A stretch of DNA of 36,907 nt from Patescibacteria group bacterium UBA5124 (GTDB taxonomy: Bacteria; Patescibacteriota; Gracilibacteria; Absconditabacterales; Absconditicoccaceae), in assembly GCA_002414185.1 (NCBI GenBank), contig DHYS01000001.1:1-36907 (forward strand), written 5' to 3'. Made by a program: the position numbers and the translations under genes. Below the pieces are notes generated by a model, which had not been told where the DNA came from, ran no database searches, and saw only the letters and a list, made by a program, of their open reading frames with translations. Within the stretch, counting starts at the first letter, position 1. Every line of letters starts with the position of its first letter. Of the stretch, positions 29,087 through 36,907 are shown piece by piece.

Positions 29087-30025
29087 ATGGAAATCAAAAA
29101 AATCAACACAGAAACACAAGCACCAATATCCAATGGTCACAGACCCGGAGATTTTGACGAATTTATTGGACAAGATCACATCAAAGGAGTAATCAAAACA
29201 GCCATAGATAGTGCAAAAAAGAGAAAAGGACATATCGGACACATCCTTTTTTCTGGTCCAAGTGGATTCGGAAAGACAACTATGGCAGGTATTATTTCCA
29301 AACAATCTAGTGTAAATATCAAGACCGTTACCGGATACGCGATTACCAAACCAGCTGAAATCATTTCTATCCTCAATTCTCTCCAAGAAGGAGACATCTT
29401 ATTTATCGACGAAATCCACAGACTTAGACCAAACATAGAAGAAGTACTCTACATTGCTATGGAAGATTTTGTCATCGATATGGTAATGCCAGAGTGAGGA
29501 AATGTGAGGATTCCTATCAATCCATTCACCCTCATCTGAGCCACAACCAAATCAGAATCTATGTCACAACCGATCAAAAACAGATTTGTCTATCATTTCC
29601 ATTTTATGGAATATACACCACAAGAAAAACAATTTATCATAAACAAATACCTCACTAGTCATGGAATCTCTACATCACCACAACTTCTCATAGACATAGC
29701 ATCCAAAGTAGATTCTGTACCTAGAGAAATCCACAATTTTTGTATCAAAATCAGAGACTTCGTAATCACTAAAACACATGAAACACATATTACTGAATCT
29801 ATTCGAGACAATTTTCTTACCCATACCCAAATAGATGACTGAGGTATGACTCCTCTTCACACCAAATACTTAGATATTCTCCGCGAAGCCGATCGTCCTC
29901 TAGGACTAAAAACTATCGCAGTCCAATTAGGAATTAATGAAAAAGCCGTCGAAGAAGACATCGAACCACTTCTTATGAAACTCGGAAAAATCGAAAAAAG
30001 TGCAGCTGGAAGAGTATTAATTTAG
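29087..30025 (+). CDS. ruvB: Holliday junction branch migration helicase RuvB
   Basis: 312 residues, normal length. It has 'HRPGDFDEFIGQDHIKGVI', Walker A GPSGFGKT (57-64), Walker B 'ILFIDEIHRL', 'LIGATTKSESMSQPIKNRF' (sensor 1 and arginine finger), and the C-terminal winged helix 'READRPLGLKTIAVQLGI' ending 'SAAGRVLI'. The hexameric motor drives RuvAB branch migration in recombination repair. The usual 'LR.RFGI..RLE' stretch is changed to 'KNRFVYHFHFMEY', a divergent RuvA/RuvC contact region. CGC and CGU code Arg in 'LREADRP'. It is 19 bases after the SLH-like gene, so possibly co-transcribed. ruvA and ruvC are not nearby. Confidence 0.95.
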
Positions 30026-30093
30026 TCATTGCAAGAGGTAACGTGACAATCCATCTCTATGTCATTCCGGTCTAGTCAGATGGAACCGGAATC
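30026..30093. repeat. Dispersed palindromic repeat, copy 2, with adjacent second element
   Basis: ATTCCGGT (30064-30071) and ACCGGAAT (30085-30092) form an 8-pair hairpin in a 29-base palindrome matching copy 1 (13443-13471). The C-G to T-A change in the stem is compensatory. Just upstream (about 30026-30052) 'GTCATTGCAAGAGG...GTGACAATCC' recalls a widespread type of bacterial intergenic repeat (recollection, not verified). Confidence 0.65.
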
Positions 30094-30128
30094 TAAAAAT
30101 GAAATAATTTATCTTCCAATATTTTCTT

Positions 30129-30728
30129 ATGAAACAAATTATAATAATTAAATGATGAGACTGTTTTCCAACACAAGAACTATTTTATAAAGCTCTGAGA
30201 GAACGAGATTATAATACTTTTTCTACAAAAAAGAAACGAAGAGATTGGATAGCAGATAAAACTCAAGAAAACTATCAAACCATTATCCCCAATATGCCAA
30301 ACGACAGAAATGCAGACTACGAAGCATGGAAAATATGGTTCGAAAGACACTTTCCATTTCTTTCCCAAGAAGAAACAATTTTAATAGGATGGTCTCTATG
30401 ATGAAGTTTTTTAGCAAAACGACTTAGTGAAAACAAATTTCCAAAACAAATACAACAACTTCACTTAGTAGCACCTTGTTTTGACAATGAAGACTTTGAA
30501 GAAGAAAGTATTGGAAACTTTCAAAGCAATCCAAACTATCTCAAAAATATTCCACCTCAAGTAAATGAAATTTTTCTTTATCATTCAAAAGATGATACTA
30601 TAGTATCATTTTCACATCATGAAAATTTTAAAAAATACTTACCTAATGCGAAAACTGAAATCTTTGAAGACAGAGGTCATTTCATTCAAGAAACATTCCC
30701 TGAGCTTTTAGAAAACATAATAAGATAA
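30129..30728 (+). CDS. Alpha/beta hydrolase, RBBP9/YdeN-like serine hydrolase
   Basis: 199 residues. Catalytic triad readable: Ser89 in the nucleophile elbow 'GWSLGGSFLAKWL' (both Gly after Leu are UGA, the Trp in AKWL is CGA), Asp155/156 in 'HSKDDTIVS', His184 in 'RGHFIQ'. The N-terminal 'IIIIKGGDCFPT' corresponds to the oxyanion-hole loop, with two UGA glycines, and 'NMPNDRNADYEAWKIWFE' matches the family's P-N-x-P...W segment. Cytosolic, no signal peptide. Substrate unknown. It begins 37 bases after the palindromic repeat and starts a run of small genes. Confidence 0.88.
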
Positions 30729-30790
30729 GAAGAACCATAACTTTAAAGAAAAATATTCTCCCAGATTATATTAATTTATAACAAACACTT

Positions 30791-31507
30791 ATGAAATATA
30801 CTATTTGATGATCTTCAGAAGACTTCTATAGATTAAGTTCAAATCGAAATACTGATGAAGAATTACAAAAATATTTTATTACTCCATCAAGTTCTGCTTT
30901 AGAAATCATGATAGGAGATGAATCTTGTATAGGAAATTGTTCCCTATCTATAGATCTCCTTAAGCAAAATTTTTCTTATTGTTCAGTTCATGCACCAGAA
31001 TATGCTTATCACAAAGACGATCCAAAAAGTCACACAATTCTCAAATACTTAGATGAACTATGCCAACGCTATCCAATACAAAATGTAGTAGTTCATCCAC
31101 GAAAAGTAAAAGATCGAGATATTTTTCTCCAATATCCTAACCTACCAATTTCTATAGAAAACATGGATGATAAGAAACCTTCACATAAAACCCCTGAAGA
31201 CATAGGAAAAATTTTAGAAAAATATCCATTCTGATTTACTCTGGATTTACAACACTGTTTCGTTAATGATTGTACAATGAAACTAGCCCATGATTTCCAC
31301 ATTGCTTTTTGAGATAGAATCAAAGAATATCATATAAGTGGATTTAAAGAGTGATATCCTCATTATACACTCTTCAAAGCAAAACAAAATCAAATAATTA
31401 AAGCTTTAGAAAAAACCAATATACCTATAATTATCGAAAGTACTTTTGATTCATCTGATGATTTAGAAAAAGAAATCAAATACATACTACAATATTTACC
31501 TTCATAA
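30791..31507 (+). CDS. TIM-barrel protein, AP endonuclease 2/sugar isomerase-like
   Basis: 238 residues with several UGA glycines. A repeating beta-alpha pattern includes 'CSVHAPEY' (His on a strand end), 'NVVVHPWKVKDW' (two CGA-encoded Trp), 'LPISIENMDDKKPSHKTPED', 'FTLDLQHCFVND', 'IKEYHISGF' and 'PIIIESTF'. His, Glu-Asn, Asp, His and Glu at strand ends are the metal-binding positions of xylose isomerase-like TIM barrels (endonuclease IV, sugar-phosphate isomerase/epimerase). The small size and lack of full endonuclease IV motifs argue against a true Nfo. Exact reaction unknown. Confidence 0.75.
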
Positions 31508-31514
31508 ATTATTG

Positions 31515-32054
31515 ATGACACTAACAACAATTCTATGAATTATCTGAGGAGTAATACTAATTATCGGTTCAGCACGAAACGAAAAAAAGAATACTCACAC
31601 TCCTTTAAAATCCACAAAGAATTGGCTCTTTACAGCTGGAGCTATATTTATGTTAATGTATGCTATATTATGATACGTTCAGGATAATAGTAGTATATTT
31701 TTTATATTTTTAGAAGGATTTGTACTCATAGCATGTATTCTCATGATGCTAGATACTGACGATAGTTTTGATGTAAGATTTCTTGGAAGTTTATGATTAG
31801 TATTGATAGCTACATCCTTAGCTATTTCTATGTCTACAGATACACTACGATTTATCTCTGGACTCATAGCTATTGCATTAGGATATACATTCAAACCATG
31901 TACATTACGTCGTGATGCCGCACTTACTATAGGAAGCATATTGATCGTTATTTTTAGTTTTATAGGAGATAATCGAATTTTCTTTTGAATAAATATTTTC
32001 TTTGCATTTTTTTCAGCATTCTACCGAATGAAACATGCTATAGAAAAAAAATAA
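31515..32054 (+). CDS. Integral membrane protein, unknown function
   Basis: 179 residues, six probable transmembrane helices: 'TTILGIIGGVILIIGSA', 'WLFTAGAIFMLMYAILG', 'IFFIFLEGFVLIACILMML', 'FLGSLGLVLIATSLAISM', 'TLRFISGLIAIALGYTF' and the C-terminal 'ALTIGSILIVIFSFIGDN' followed by 'FFGINIFFAFFSAF'. Glycines inside helices are repeatedly UGA. No recognised transporter motif. The start is seven bases after the previous stop, so it is co-transcribed with the TIM-barrel gene. Confidence 0.75.
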
Positions 32055-32060
32055 AAAAAT

Positions 32061-32089
32061 TTGACAAAAATAACGAGTCTGAATATAAT
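32061..32089 (+). promoter_or_regulatory. Perfect consensus sigma-70 promoter
   Basis: TTGACA (32061-32066), 17 bases, TATAAT (32084-32089), 31 bases before the ATG of the small acidic protein. Together with 21259-21287 it shows that this organism uses canonical -35/-10 boxes. Confidence 0.88.
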
Positions 32090-32120
32090 TAGATTCGTTT
32101 ATTTTTTATACTATGTATTT

Positions 32121-32393
32121 ATGAAGAACATTATTACAGAACACAACAATGAACAATTATTATGACACGAAGAAACGACAAACCTAGAATCTCCTTATGA
32201 TCGAGAAAAAGAATTATTAGATGCTATCAAAAACGATACAGCTGATTATAATGATTTATCCGAAGAAGAAAAAACAGAAGAAGAACATAAGGTGGTAGAA
32301 GAAGAATATCTAGACCACAATAAAAAACTTCCAAAAAGAAATAAAGTAAAAAGAACAAAACATACTCAAGATATCTATGAAGCAATATATTAA
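32121..32393 (+). CDS. Small charged protein, 90 residues
   Basis: Starts MKNIITEHNNEQLLG; one UGA glycine (32163) and one CGA (PYDWEKELL). The N-terminal two thirds is acidic, with a Glu-rich run near residues 46-58; the C-terminal third is basic (KKLPKRNKVKRTKHT). Helical, cytosolic. It has its own perfect promoter and a strong terminator, so it is a stand-alone, probably well expressed unit. No family recognised. Confidence 0.72.
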
Positions 32394-32425
32394 CAAAAAA
32401 ACCTCGCACATTAGCGAGGTTTTTC
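32394..32425. terminator. Intrinsic terminator, probably bidirectional
   Basis: AAAAACCTCGC / GCGAGGTTTTT perfect stem with loop ACATTA. It lies between the convergent small protein and tex genes. Confidence 0.9.
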
Positions 32426-32435
32426 TTATATATAT

Positions 32436-34724
32436 CTATGAAAAACTAATATTTCCTCTCATTCTAGATTCTCCAACATCATCGTCATTATCTTTAGATA
32501 CACGAGGACGAGAGTTTTCTTGAGGAGCTGATTTTGGTCTAACAGTAGGAGTTGTTCCGCTTCCATCTTTCATGGTAAGAGATACTTTTTCTCTTTCTAG
32601 ATCTATATCCAGAACTCTAACCTTTACCTTTTGTCCAACACTTACCACTTCAATAGGATTAGTTACATAATAATTAGCCATTTGAGATTTATGAACCAAT
32701 CCATCATTATGCAATCCAATATCTACAAAAGCTCCAAAATCAGTTACATTTCTTACAATACCTTCCATTTCCATACCTATCTTCACATCACCTATTTCCA
32801 AGACATCAGATTTGAAACAAGGCACTTCAAGTTCTTCACGAGGATCTAATCCTGGTCTTTGAAGCTCTTTGATTACATCTTTCATTGTTTCGTATCCTAT
32901 ATCATATTTTTCAGATCGATCTTTGATTTGTTGATCAGAATATTTTTCTACTGCTAATGGCAATTTAAGTGACTTCTTTTTAACTCACAAAACCTCCTCC
33001 AAAAATGCATATACTTGTTTGTGGATTTCAGGATGAATACCTGTCGCATCCAAAGGTTCTTTTCCTCCCTTAATTCTCAAAAATCCAATTGCCTGTTCAT
33101 ATGCTTTTGGTCCAAGTCCTTTTACTTTTTTAATTTGAGCTTTAGATTCAAACAATCCATTTTCATTTCTATAAACAACAACATTCTTCGCAACAGCTTC
33201 ACTAAGTCCAGCTATATATTGTAACAATGTATAACTTGCCGTATTTACATCAACTCCTACACTATTTACTACATCTTCTACTTTTTCATCAAGCTTTTCT
33301 CTAAGATATTTTTGATCTACATCGTGTTGATATTGTCCCACACCAATAGCTTTAGGATCTATCTTAGTAAGTTCAGCAAGAGGATCCTGTACTCTATGAG
33401 CAATACTGATTGCTCCTCTAATCGTTACATCTAGATCAGGATATTCTTCTTGAGCAAGTTCAGAAGCAGAATATACTGATGCTCCAGCTTCAGAAGTAAT
33501 CATATATTTTACATCTAGCTTATATTTTTTGATGAAATCACTTACTACTTTTTCAGATTCTCTCGATGCAGTTCCATTTCCAATCACAATCAAATCTATC
33601 TTATACTCACCTACCAATTTCAATAATGTTTGCCAAGCTTCTTCCACCTTATTTTGTGGTTCTGTAGGGTAAATAACTGTCTTAGACAAAAACTTTCCTG
33701 TCTGATCAACTACTGCCAACTTACATCCCGTTCTAAATGCTGGATCAAATCCAAGCACCGTCATTCCTTTCACAGGAGGTGTAAGCAAAAGATTTTTGAG
33801 ATTTTCTCCAAATACCTTGATAGCTTGTTCATCAGACCACTTTTTCTTATCAGATCTCAATTCTCTTTCTATCGAAGGCATAAGCAATCTATCTAATCCA
33901 TCTTCTATAGCTTCTATCAAATAACACACACTACTTTGAGCATTTTTTGGTACAAAATATTTTTCAGCAGAAGCTTTAGTTCTTTCTGCAGATGTTTTAA
34001 GATTCAATGACAATTGTTTTTCTTTTTCTGCTCTACTTACTGCCAAATATGCATAAGAAGGCATTTCAGAAAGTTTTTTACTATATGCTTTATATATTTT
34101 ATATACTCCTGTTTCTTCAAAAGTTTTAGTTGCTTTAGTTTCCAAAAGAGAATTTTTATCCTCCCATGTCTTAATATCATCTCTCAAATCAGCATGATCA
34201 GATACATCTTCAGCAACAATATCCTTAGCACCTTGAATAGCTTCTTTGATATCTTTTACACTAGTCTTAGCATCTCCAGTATCTTTTATATATTTTTGAG
34301 CTTCTGCTTCAAAATCTTCCTTGCTCATATCTGCCTTCGCCAACACCTTCGCCAAAGGATCCAATCCTTTCGCCTTCGCAATAGTCGCTTTCGTATTTTT
34401 CTTTTCTTTAAATGGTCTATACAAATCTTCTACTCTCGCTAAAGTCTCCGCTTCCATAATTTGCTTTCTAAGTTCATCTGTCATCAGTCCCTTTTCTTCA
34501 ATCAAACGAATAACATCCGCCTTTCTCTCTTCAAGATTCTTCGTATAACTATAGATTTCATGAAAATCTCTAAGTTGCTCATCAGTAGCACCTTCTGTCA
34601 TTTCTTTACGATATCTGGCAATAAACGGAACCGTATTTCCTTGATCAAGCAATTCTATAATACTAGAAATAACACTCACTTTCATTCACGTTTTATTAGC
34701 TATCAACTGGATTAAATTCGCCAT
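32436..34724 (-). CDS. tex: Tex-family RNA-binding transcription accessory protein
   Basis: 762 residues. The true start is MANLIQLIANKTGM at 34724; the UGA (Gly) before the internal Met at 34685 hides it. N-terminal Tex signature 'GNTVPFIARYRKEMTEGA', then helical domains. A YqgF/RNase H-like domain starts near residue 320 ('FDPAFRTGCKLAVVD', where the family has DPG), with 'YLREKLDEKVEDVVNSVGVD' leading into the helix-hairpin-helix region (~490-560, 'IKKVKGLGPKAYEQAIGF'). The S1 domain is at ~640-715 ('GIVRNVTDFGAFVDIGLHND'), with a disordered tail. Only two UGA codons in 762. Tex proteins bind RNA and affect transcription and stress responses. Confidence 0.95.
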
Positions 34725-34845
34725 CTTTGAATAATAAATGTATAAAACAACAAATCTGACTCTATAAAATTCCGATCCAATTGCAATCCAAGAAAAAATT
34801 ACTATATAAGCACTATTGTTAATTATTTAATCTTCATATTCTGCC

Positions 34846-35571
34846 GTGCACTACCGTACTATCATCGTTTCAGATATTCATCTCGGTACAAAGGACTCTC
34901 AATACAAGAAAGTTCTTCATTTTCTCCAAAACAATACTTGTGACAATCTCATACTCAATGGAGACATTATTGATTGACGACATCTCAAAATATTTGGATG
35001 ATGGCCAAAAGAACACTCTAGCATCATCGCACATATTATCAATTTAGCCAATGAAGGAAAAACAAAAATCACCTACCTCATAGGAAATCACGACGAATTC
35101 TGGAAAGATATCATCCAATTAACCCTCAACAATATCCAATTTTGAACAGAAATATTCTATCAATCTTGAGATAAAAAATATCTAATCATTCATGGACATC
35201 AGTTTGATAAATATGAATCTACGCTCTATGGATTAGGTACGATATCATTTATCATAGGAACACGATTATATGCACTCAATAGATGGTACAATAAACGAAG
35301 AATAAAACATGGAAAAAGACCAATATCTATTATCAAAGGAATCAAACAAGTAATAAAACATTTCATGGTTTGAGGACAGGAACAATTTCATCAAAAGATT
35401 GAAGAACTTTGCAAAAAGAAACACGTTGACGGACTCATCTGTGGACATATCCACAAAGCAGAAGATATAATGGTAAATAAATACCACTATCTCAACTCAT
35501 GAGACCGAGTAGCATCTTGTACAGCACTTGTAGAAGACGAAAACAACCAACGAAAAGTATTTCGTTACTAA
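34846..35571 (+). CDS. LpxH-like calcineurin-type metallophosphoesterase
   Basis: 241 residues starting from GTG at 34846 (MHYRTIIVSDIHLG); no ATG is available and a TAA lies just upstream. Metallophosphoesterase motifs in order: 'DIHLG' (D-x-H), 'LILNGDIID' (GD), 'YLIGNHDEF' (GNHD), 'LIIHGHQFD' and 'LICGHIHKAE' (GH-x-H). The C-terminal 'NSGDWVASCTALVE' matches the UDP-2,3-diacylglucosamine pyrophosphatase-like group; here Gly is UGA (35500) and Trp is CGA (35506), one codon apart. Lipid A synthesis genes are not expected in this phylum, so a different phosphodiester substrate is likely. Confidence 0.9.
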
Positions 35572-35598
35572 AAAAACCACCGATTATGGTGGTTTTTC
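35571..35598. terminator. Bidirectional intrinsic terminator
   Basis: AAAACCACC / GGTGGTTTT perfect stem, loop GATTAT, flanked by A's and T's. Shared by the converging phosphoesterase and AlaRS-editing genes. Confidence 0.9.
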
Positions 35599-35604
35599 TT
35601 ATCT

Positions 35605-36501
35605 TTAGAGTAATTCAAGTACTTTTGAATCTCTTCACTGAACCAATTGATCACTACCTCATCACTTCAATCCAAGCTTAGCAGCTATTGTTTTAGCAGA
35701 TGATGTTATACTCCCTAAAAGGGCAAAATTTCCTTCTTTAGTAGCCAAAAGAATTGTATAACCAGGATATAACATTTTATATTGATCTACAGCCTTTCTA
35801 AAATTCACATCAGATGGAATAGTTACTATTTTTTGAATATCTTCAGATGATTTTGATTCCAAACGAGTAAGTAAATCAGCTATCAATTTAGTTTCCATAC
35901 TTTCTACAGAAGATTTCATAGTTTCATATTCTTTGAGCATCTTTTCTATTTTATCTGACACTTGTTTAGATCATACACCAAGCTTAGCAGCAATATTCTC
36001 CAACAATTGATCTCTTTCTACTATTTGTTCATAAACCTTAGGACCTACAACTGCACTGATTCTCTTAATTCCCGAAGCTACCGCTTCCTGAGACAAGATC
36101 ACAAAACATCAAATATCTTTGGTATTATGAGCATGAGTTCCTCCGCAGAGTTCAGTAGAGATATCTTGATCTACCTTTACCATTCTTACCACATCGCCGT
36201 ATTTATCCTCAAAAAACGCTTTAGCACCATTTTTTACAGCATCATCAAATGATGTTTCCGTAGTTTCTACAGGTAATGCAGCATAGATCAGATCATTCAC
36301 ATTCTTTTGAACTTGAGCAAGTTCTTCTACACTCAAAGCTCTATCTGCTGCAAAATCAAATCTTAAATAATCTTCATCTACAAAAGATCCTGCTTGTTTA
36401 GTAGTAGGAAATATTTTCACAAGCTCTGCATGAAGCAAATGTGCCGCTGTATGAGCTCTCATTTTAGCATATCTTTGTTTAGTATCGACAATAAGTTTCA
36501 T
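35605..36501 (-). CDS. Free-standing AlaRS editing domain plus C-terminal (DHHA1) domain
   Basis: 298 residues, start ATG at 36501; an in-frame TAG at 36541 excludes a longer protein. Editing site: His17 and His21 in 'RAHTAAHLLHAEL' and Cys119/His123 in 'ELCGGTHAHNT', the four zinc ligands of AlaRS and AlaX. A helical linker of ~55 residues follows, then the DHHA1/C-Ala domain ending 'GGGSDQLVQGRDSKVLEL' (the AlaRS GGG...Q-G-G motif, two Gly from UGA). It lacks the aminoacylation domain and the beta-barrel that normally precedes HTAAH. Expected role: deacylation of Ser- or Gly-tRNA-Ala; it could also be the C-terminal half of a split AlaRS. Confidence 0.85.
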
Positions 36502-36526
36502 AGCTTCTCAAAAAGAGAAATAAATA

Positions 36527-36727
36527 TTAGTTTCCTGTTTCTACAAGACCTGTTTGATTTAATCCAGTTTGTTCTACAAATTCATTTTGTACATCTCCAG
36601 ATTGAGCTTCTGCATTATTTGCACCCATATCTACAAAATACATTACAGATACTAATGCCGTAGACAATAAGAAAACAACCAAGATGATAATAACAAAACC
36701 TTTCATAAGAGATTTTTGATTAACCAT
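36527..36727 (-). CDS. Small single-pass membrane protein, 66 residues
   Basis: MVNQKSLMKGF, then one strong hydrophobic helix 'VIIILVVFLLSTALVSVMYF' (residues ~12-31), then a hydrophilic, Asn/Gln/Glu-rich C-terminus with a short duplication (TGLNQ / TGLVE). No in-frame UGA. It lies 25 bases upstream of the AlaRS-editing gene on the same strand and may share its transcript. No processing site of a type IV pilin is obvious. Function unknown. Confidence 0.65.
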   Translation of the reverse strand: MVNQKSLMKGFVIIILVVFLLSTALVSVMYFVDMGANNAEAQSGDVQNEFVEQTGLNQTGLVETGN

Positions 36728-36763
36728 GAGAATATAATTATCTATAAATTAAAATAATTAGTT

Positions 36764-36835
36764 TGACCCGACCAGGAGTCGAACCTGGGTTACAATCTTC
36801 GCAGGATTGTGTCCTATCCACTGAACGACCGGATC
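36764..36835 (-). tRNA. tRNA-Arg with anticodon GCG
   Basis: Complete 72-base cloverleaf on the minus strand: acceptor GATCCGG/TCGGGTC, D stem GTTC/GGAC with loop AGTGGATA, anticodon stem CAATC/GATTG with loop CTGCGAA, T arm CCAGG-TTCGACT-CCTGG, discriminator A, no encoded CCA. The anticodon at 36800-36802 (complement) is GCG, reading CGC and CGU. The D-loop A and discriminator A fit arginine identity. Most bacteria have ACG here, deaminated to ICG so that it also reads CGA; GCG cannot read CGA. Confidence 0.92.
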
Positions 36836-36846
36836 TAAAAAAAATA

Positions 36847-36907
36847 ATGTACAGCAAAAACTTTTATAGATTTTCTCAAGAATCTCAACTCTTTTTAGAC
36901 TTTGATA
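36847..36907 (+). CDS. Start of a gene cut by the window edge
   Basis: ATG at 36847 opens a frame of 20 codons (MYSKNFYRFSQESQ...) that reaches the window end without a stop. It is divergent from the tRNA. Too short to identify; could also be chance. Confidence 0.35.
   Translation, partial: MYSKNFYRFSQESQLFLDFD

Noticed and set aside
34014..34442. 142-codon plus-strand ORF inside tex
   Set aside because: Antisense shadow; Phe/Ser/Ile-rich as expected from complementary Lys/Glu/Asp codons.
34846..35571. True LpxH of lipid A synthesis
   Set aside because: The motifs fit the LpxH-like group, but no other lipid A gene is present and CPR bacteria are not expected to make it; kept as a general metallophosphoesterase.
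1393..36130. Widespread frameshifted or nonsense-broken pseudogenes
   Set aside because: Fragments lie in one frame separated only by UGA at glycine positions; recoding explains them without decay.
1..36907. CRISPR array, rRNA operon, insertion sequence or prophage
   Set aside because: No regularly spaced repeats, rRNA motifs, transposase or phage structural genes were found.

Overview
The window (36,907 bases, AT-rich) looks like chromosome of a Candidate Phyla Radiation bacterium of the Absconditabacteria (SR1) type. Two departures from the standard code are visible in conserved proteins. In-frame UGA falls on glycine positions (MiaA P-loop, MscS TM3, alpha/beta-hydrolase nucleophile elbow). 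In-frame CGA falls on invariant tryptophan positions (ValRS, FAD enzyme, MiaA, LpxH-like phosphatase). CGU and CGC remain arginine. UGA=Gly is shared with Gracilibacteria; UGA=Gly plus CGA=Trp matches, as I recall it, the Absconditabacteria code. All gene ends here are UAA or UAG. With the standard code most genes appear shattered, so coordinates below were rebuilt by reading through UGA. Almost no gene has a Shine-Dalgarno sequence.

Layout. 1-4.7 kb: a surface protein with Ig-like repeats, a membrane protein with AT-hook-like motifs, miaA, and a large anchored surface protein on the minus strand. 4.9-6.6 kb: two tandem MscS channels. 6.7-13.4 kb, minus strand: a sigma-region-4/HARE-HTH regulator, ychF, a cation efflux (CDF) transporter and a 1052-residue TraD/VirD4-like ATPase. 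13.7-14.9 kb: two unknown proteins. 14.9-17.6 kb: valS behind an apparent ribosome-mediated attenuator. 17.7-21.3 kb: envelope pair, a FemAB-like transferase and an LtaS-like/GDPD fusion. 21.3-24.0 kb: coiled-coil protein, HI0933-like flavoprotein, a hidden 63-residue protein and a DUF4105-like protein. 24.0-27.0 kb: trpS (minus), HD-domain protein, P-loop kinase-like protein, unknown protein. 27.2-32.4 kb: SLH-like surface protein, ruvB, RBBP9-like hydrolase, TIM-barrel protein, membrane protein and a small acidic protein. 32.4-36.9 kb: tex (minus), LpxH-like phosphatase, a free-standing AlaRS editing/C-Ala protein, a small membrane protein, tRNA-Arg(GCG) and a gene start at the edge.

The most interesting item is upstream of valS. 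A 12-codon ORF with four consecutive valine codons is followed by mutually exclusive antiterminator and terminator hairpins, the design of amino-acid attenuators in Proteobacteria. The second main theme is the code: CGA=Trp evidence sits in the same window as a tRNA-Arg with anticodon GCG instead of the usual ACG, which fits removal of CGA from the arginine set. No CRISPR array, rRNA or insertion sequence was seen. No gap exceeds 300 bases.
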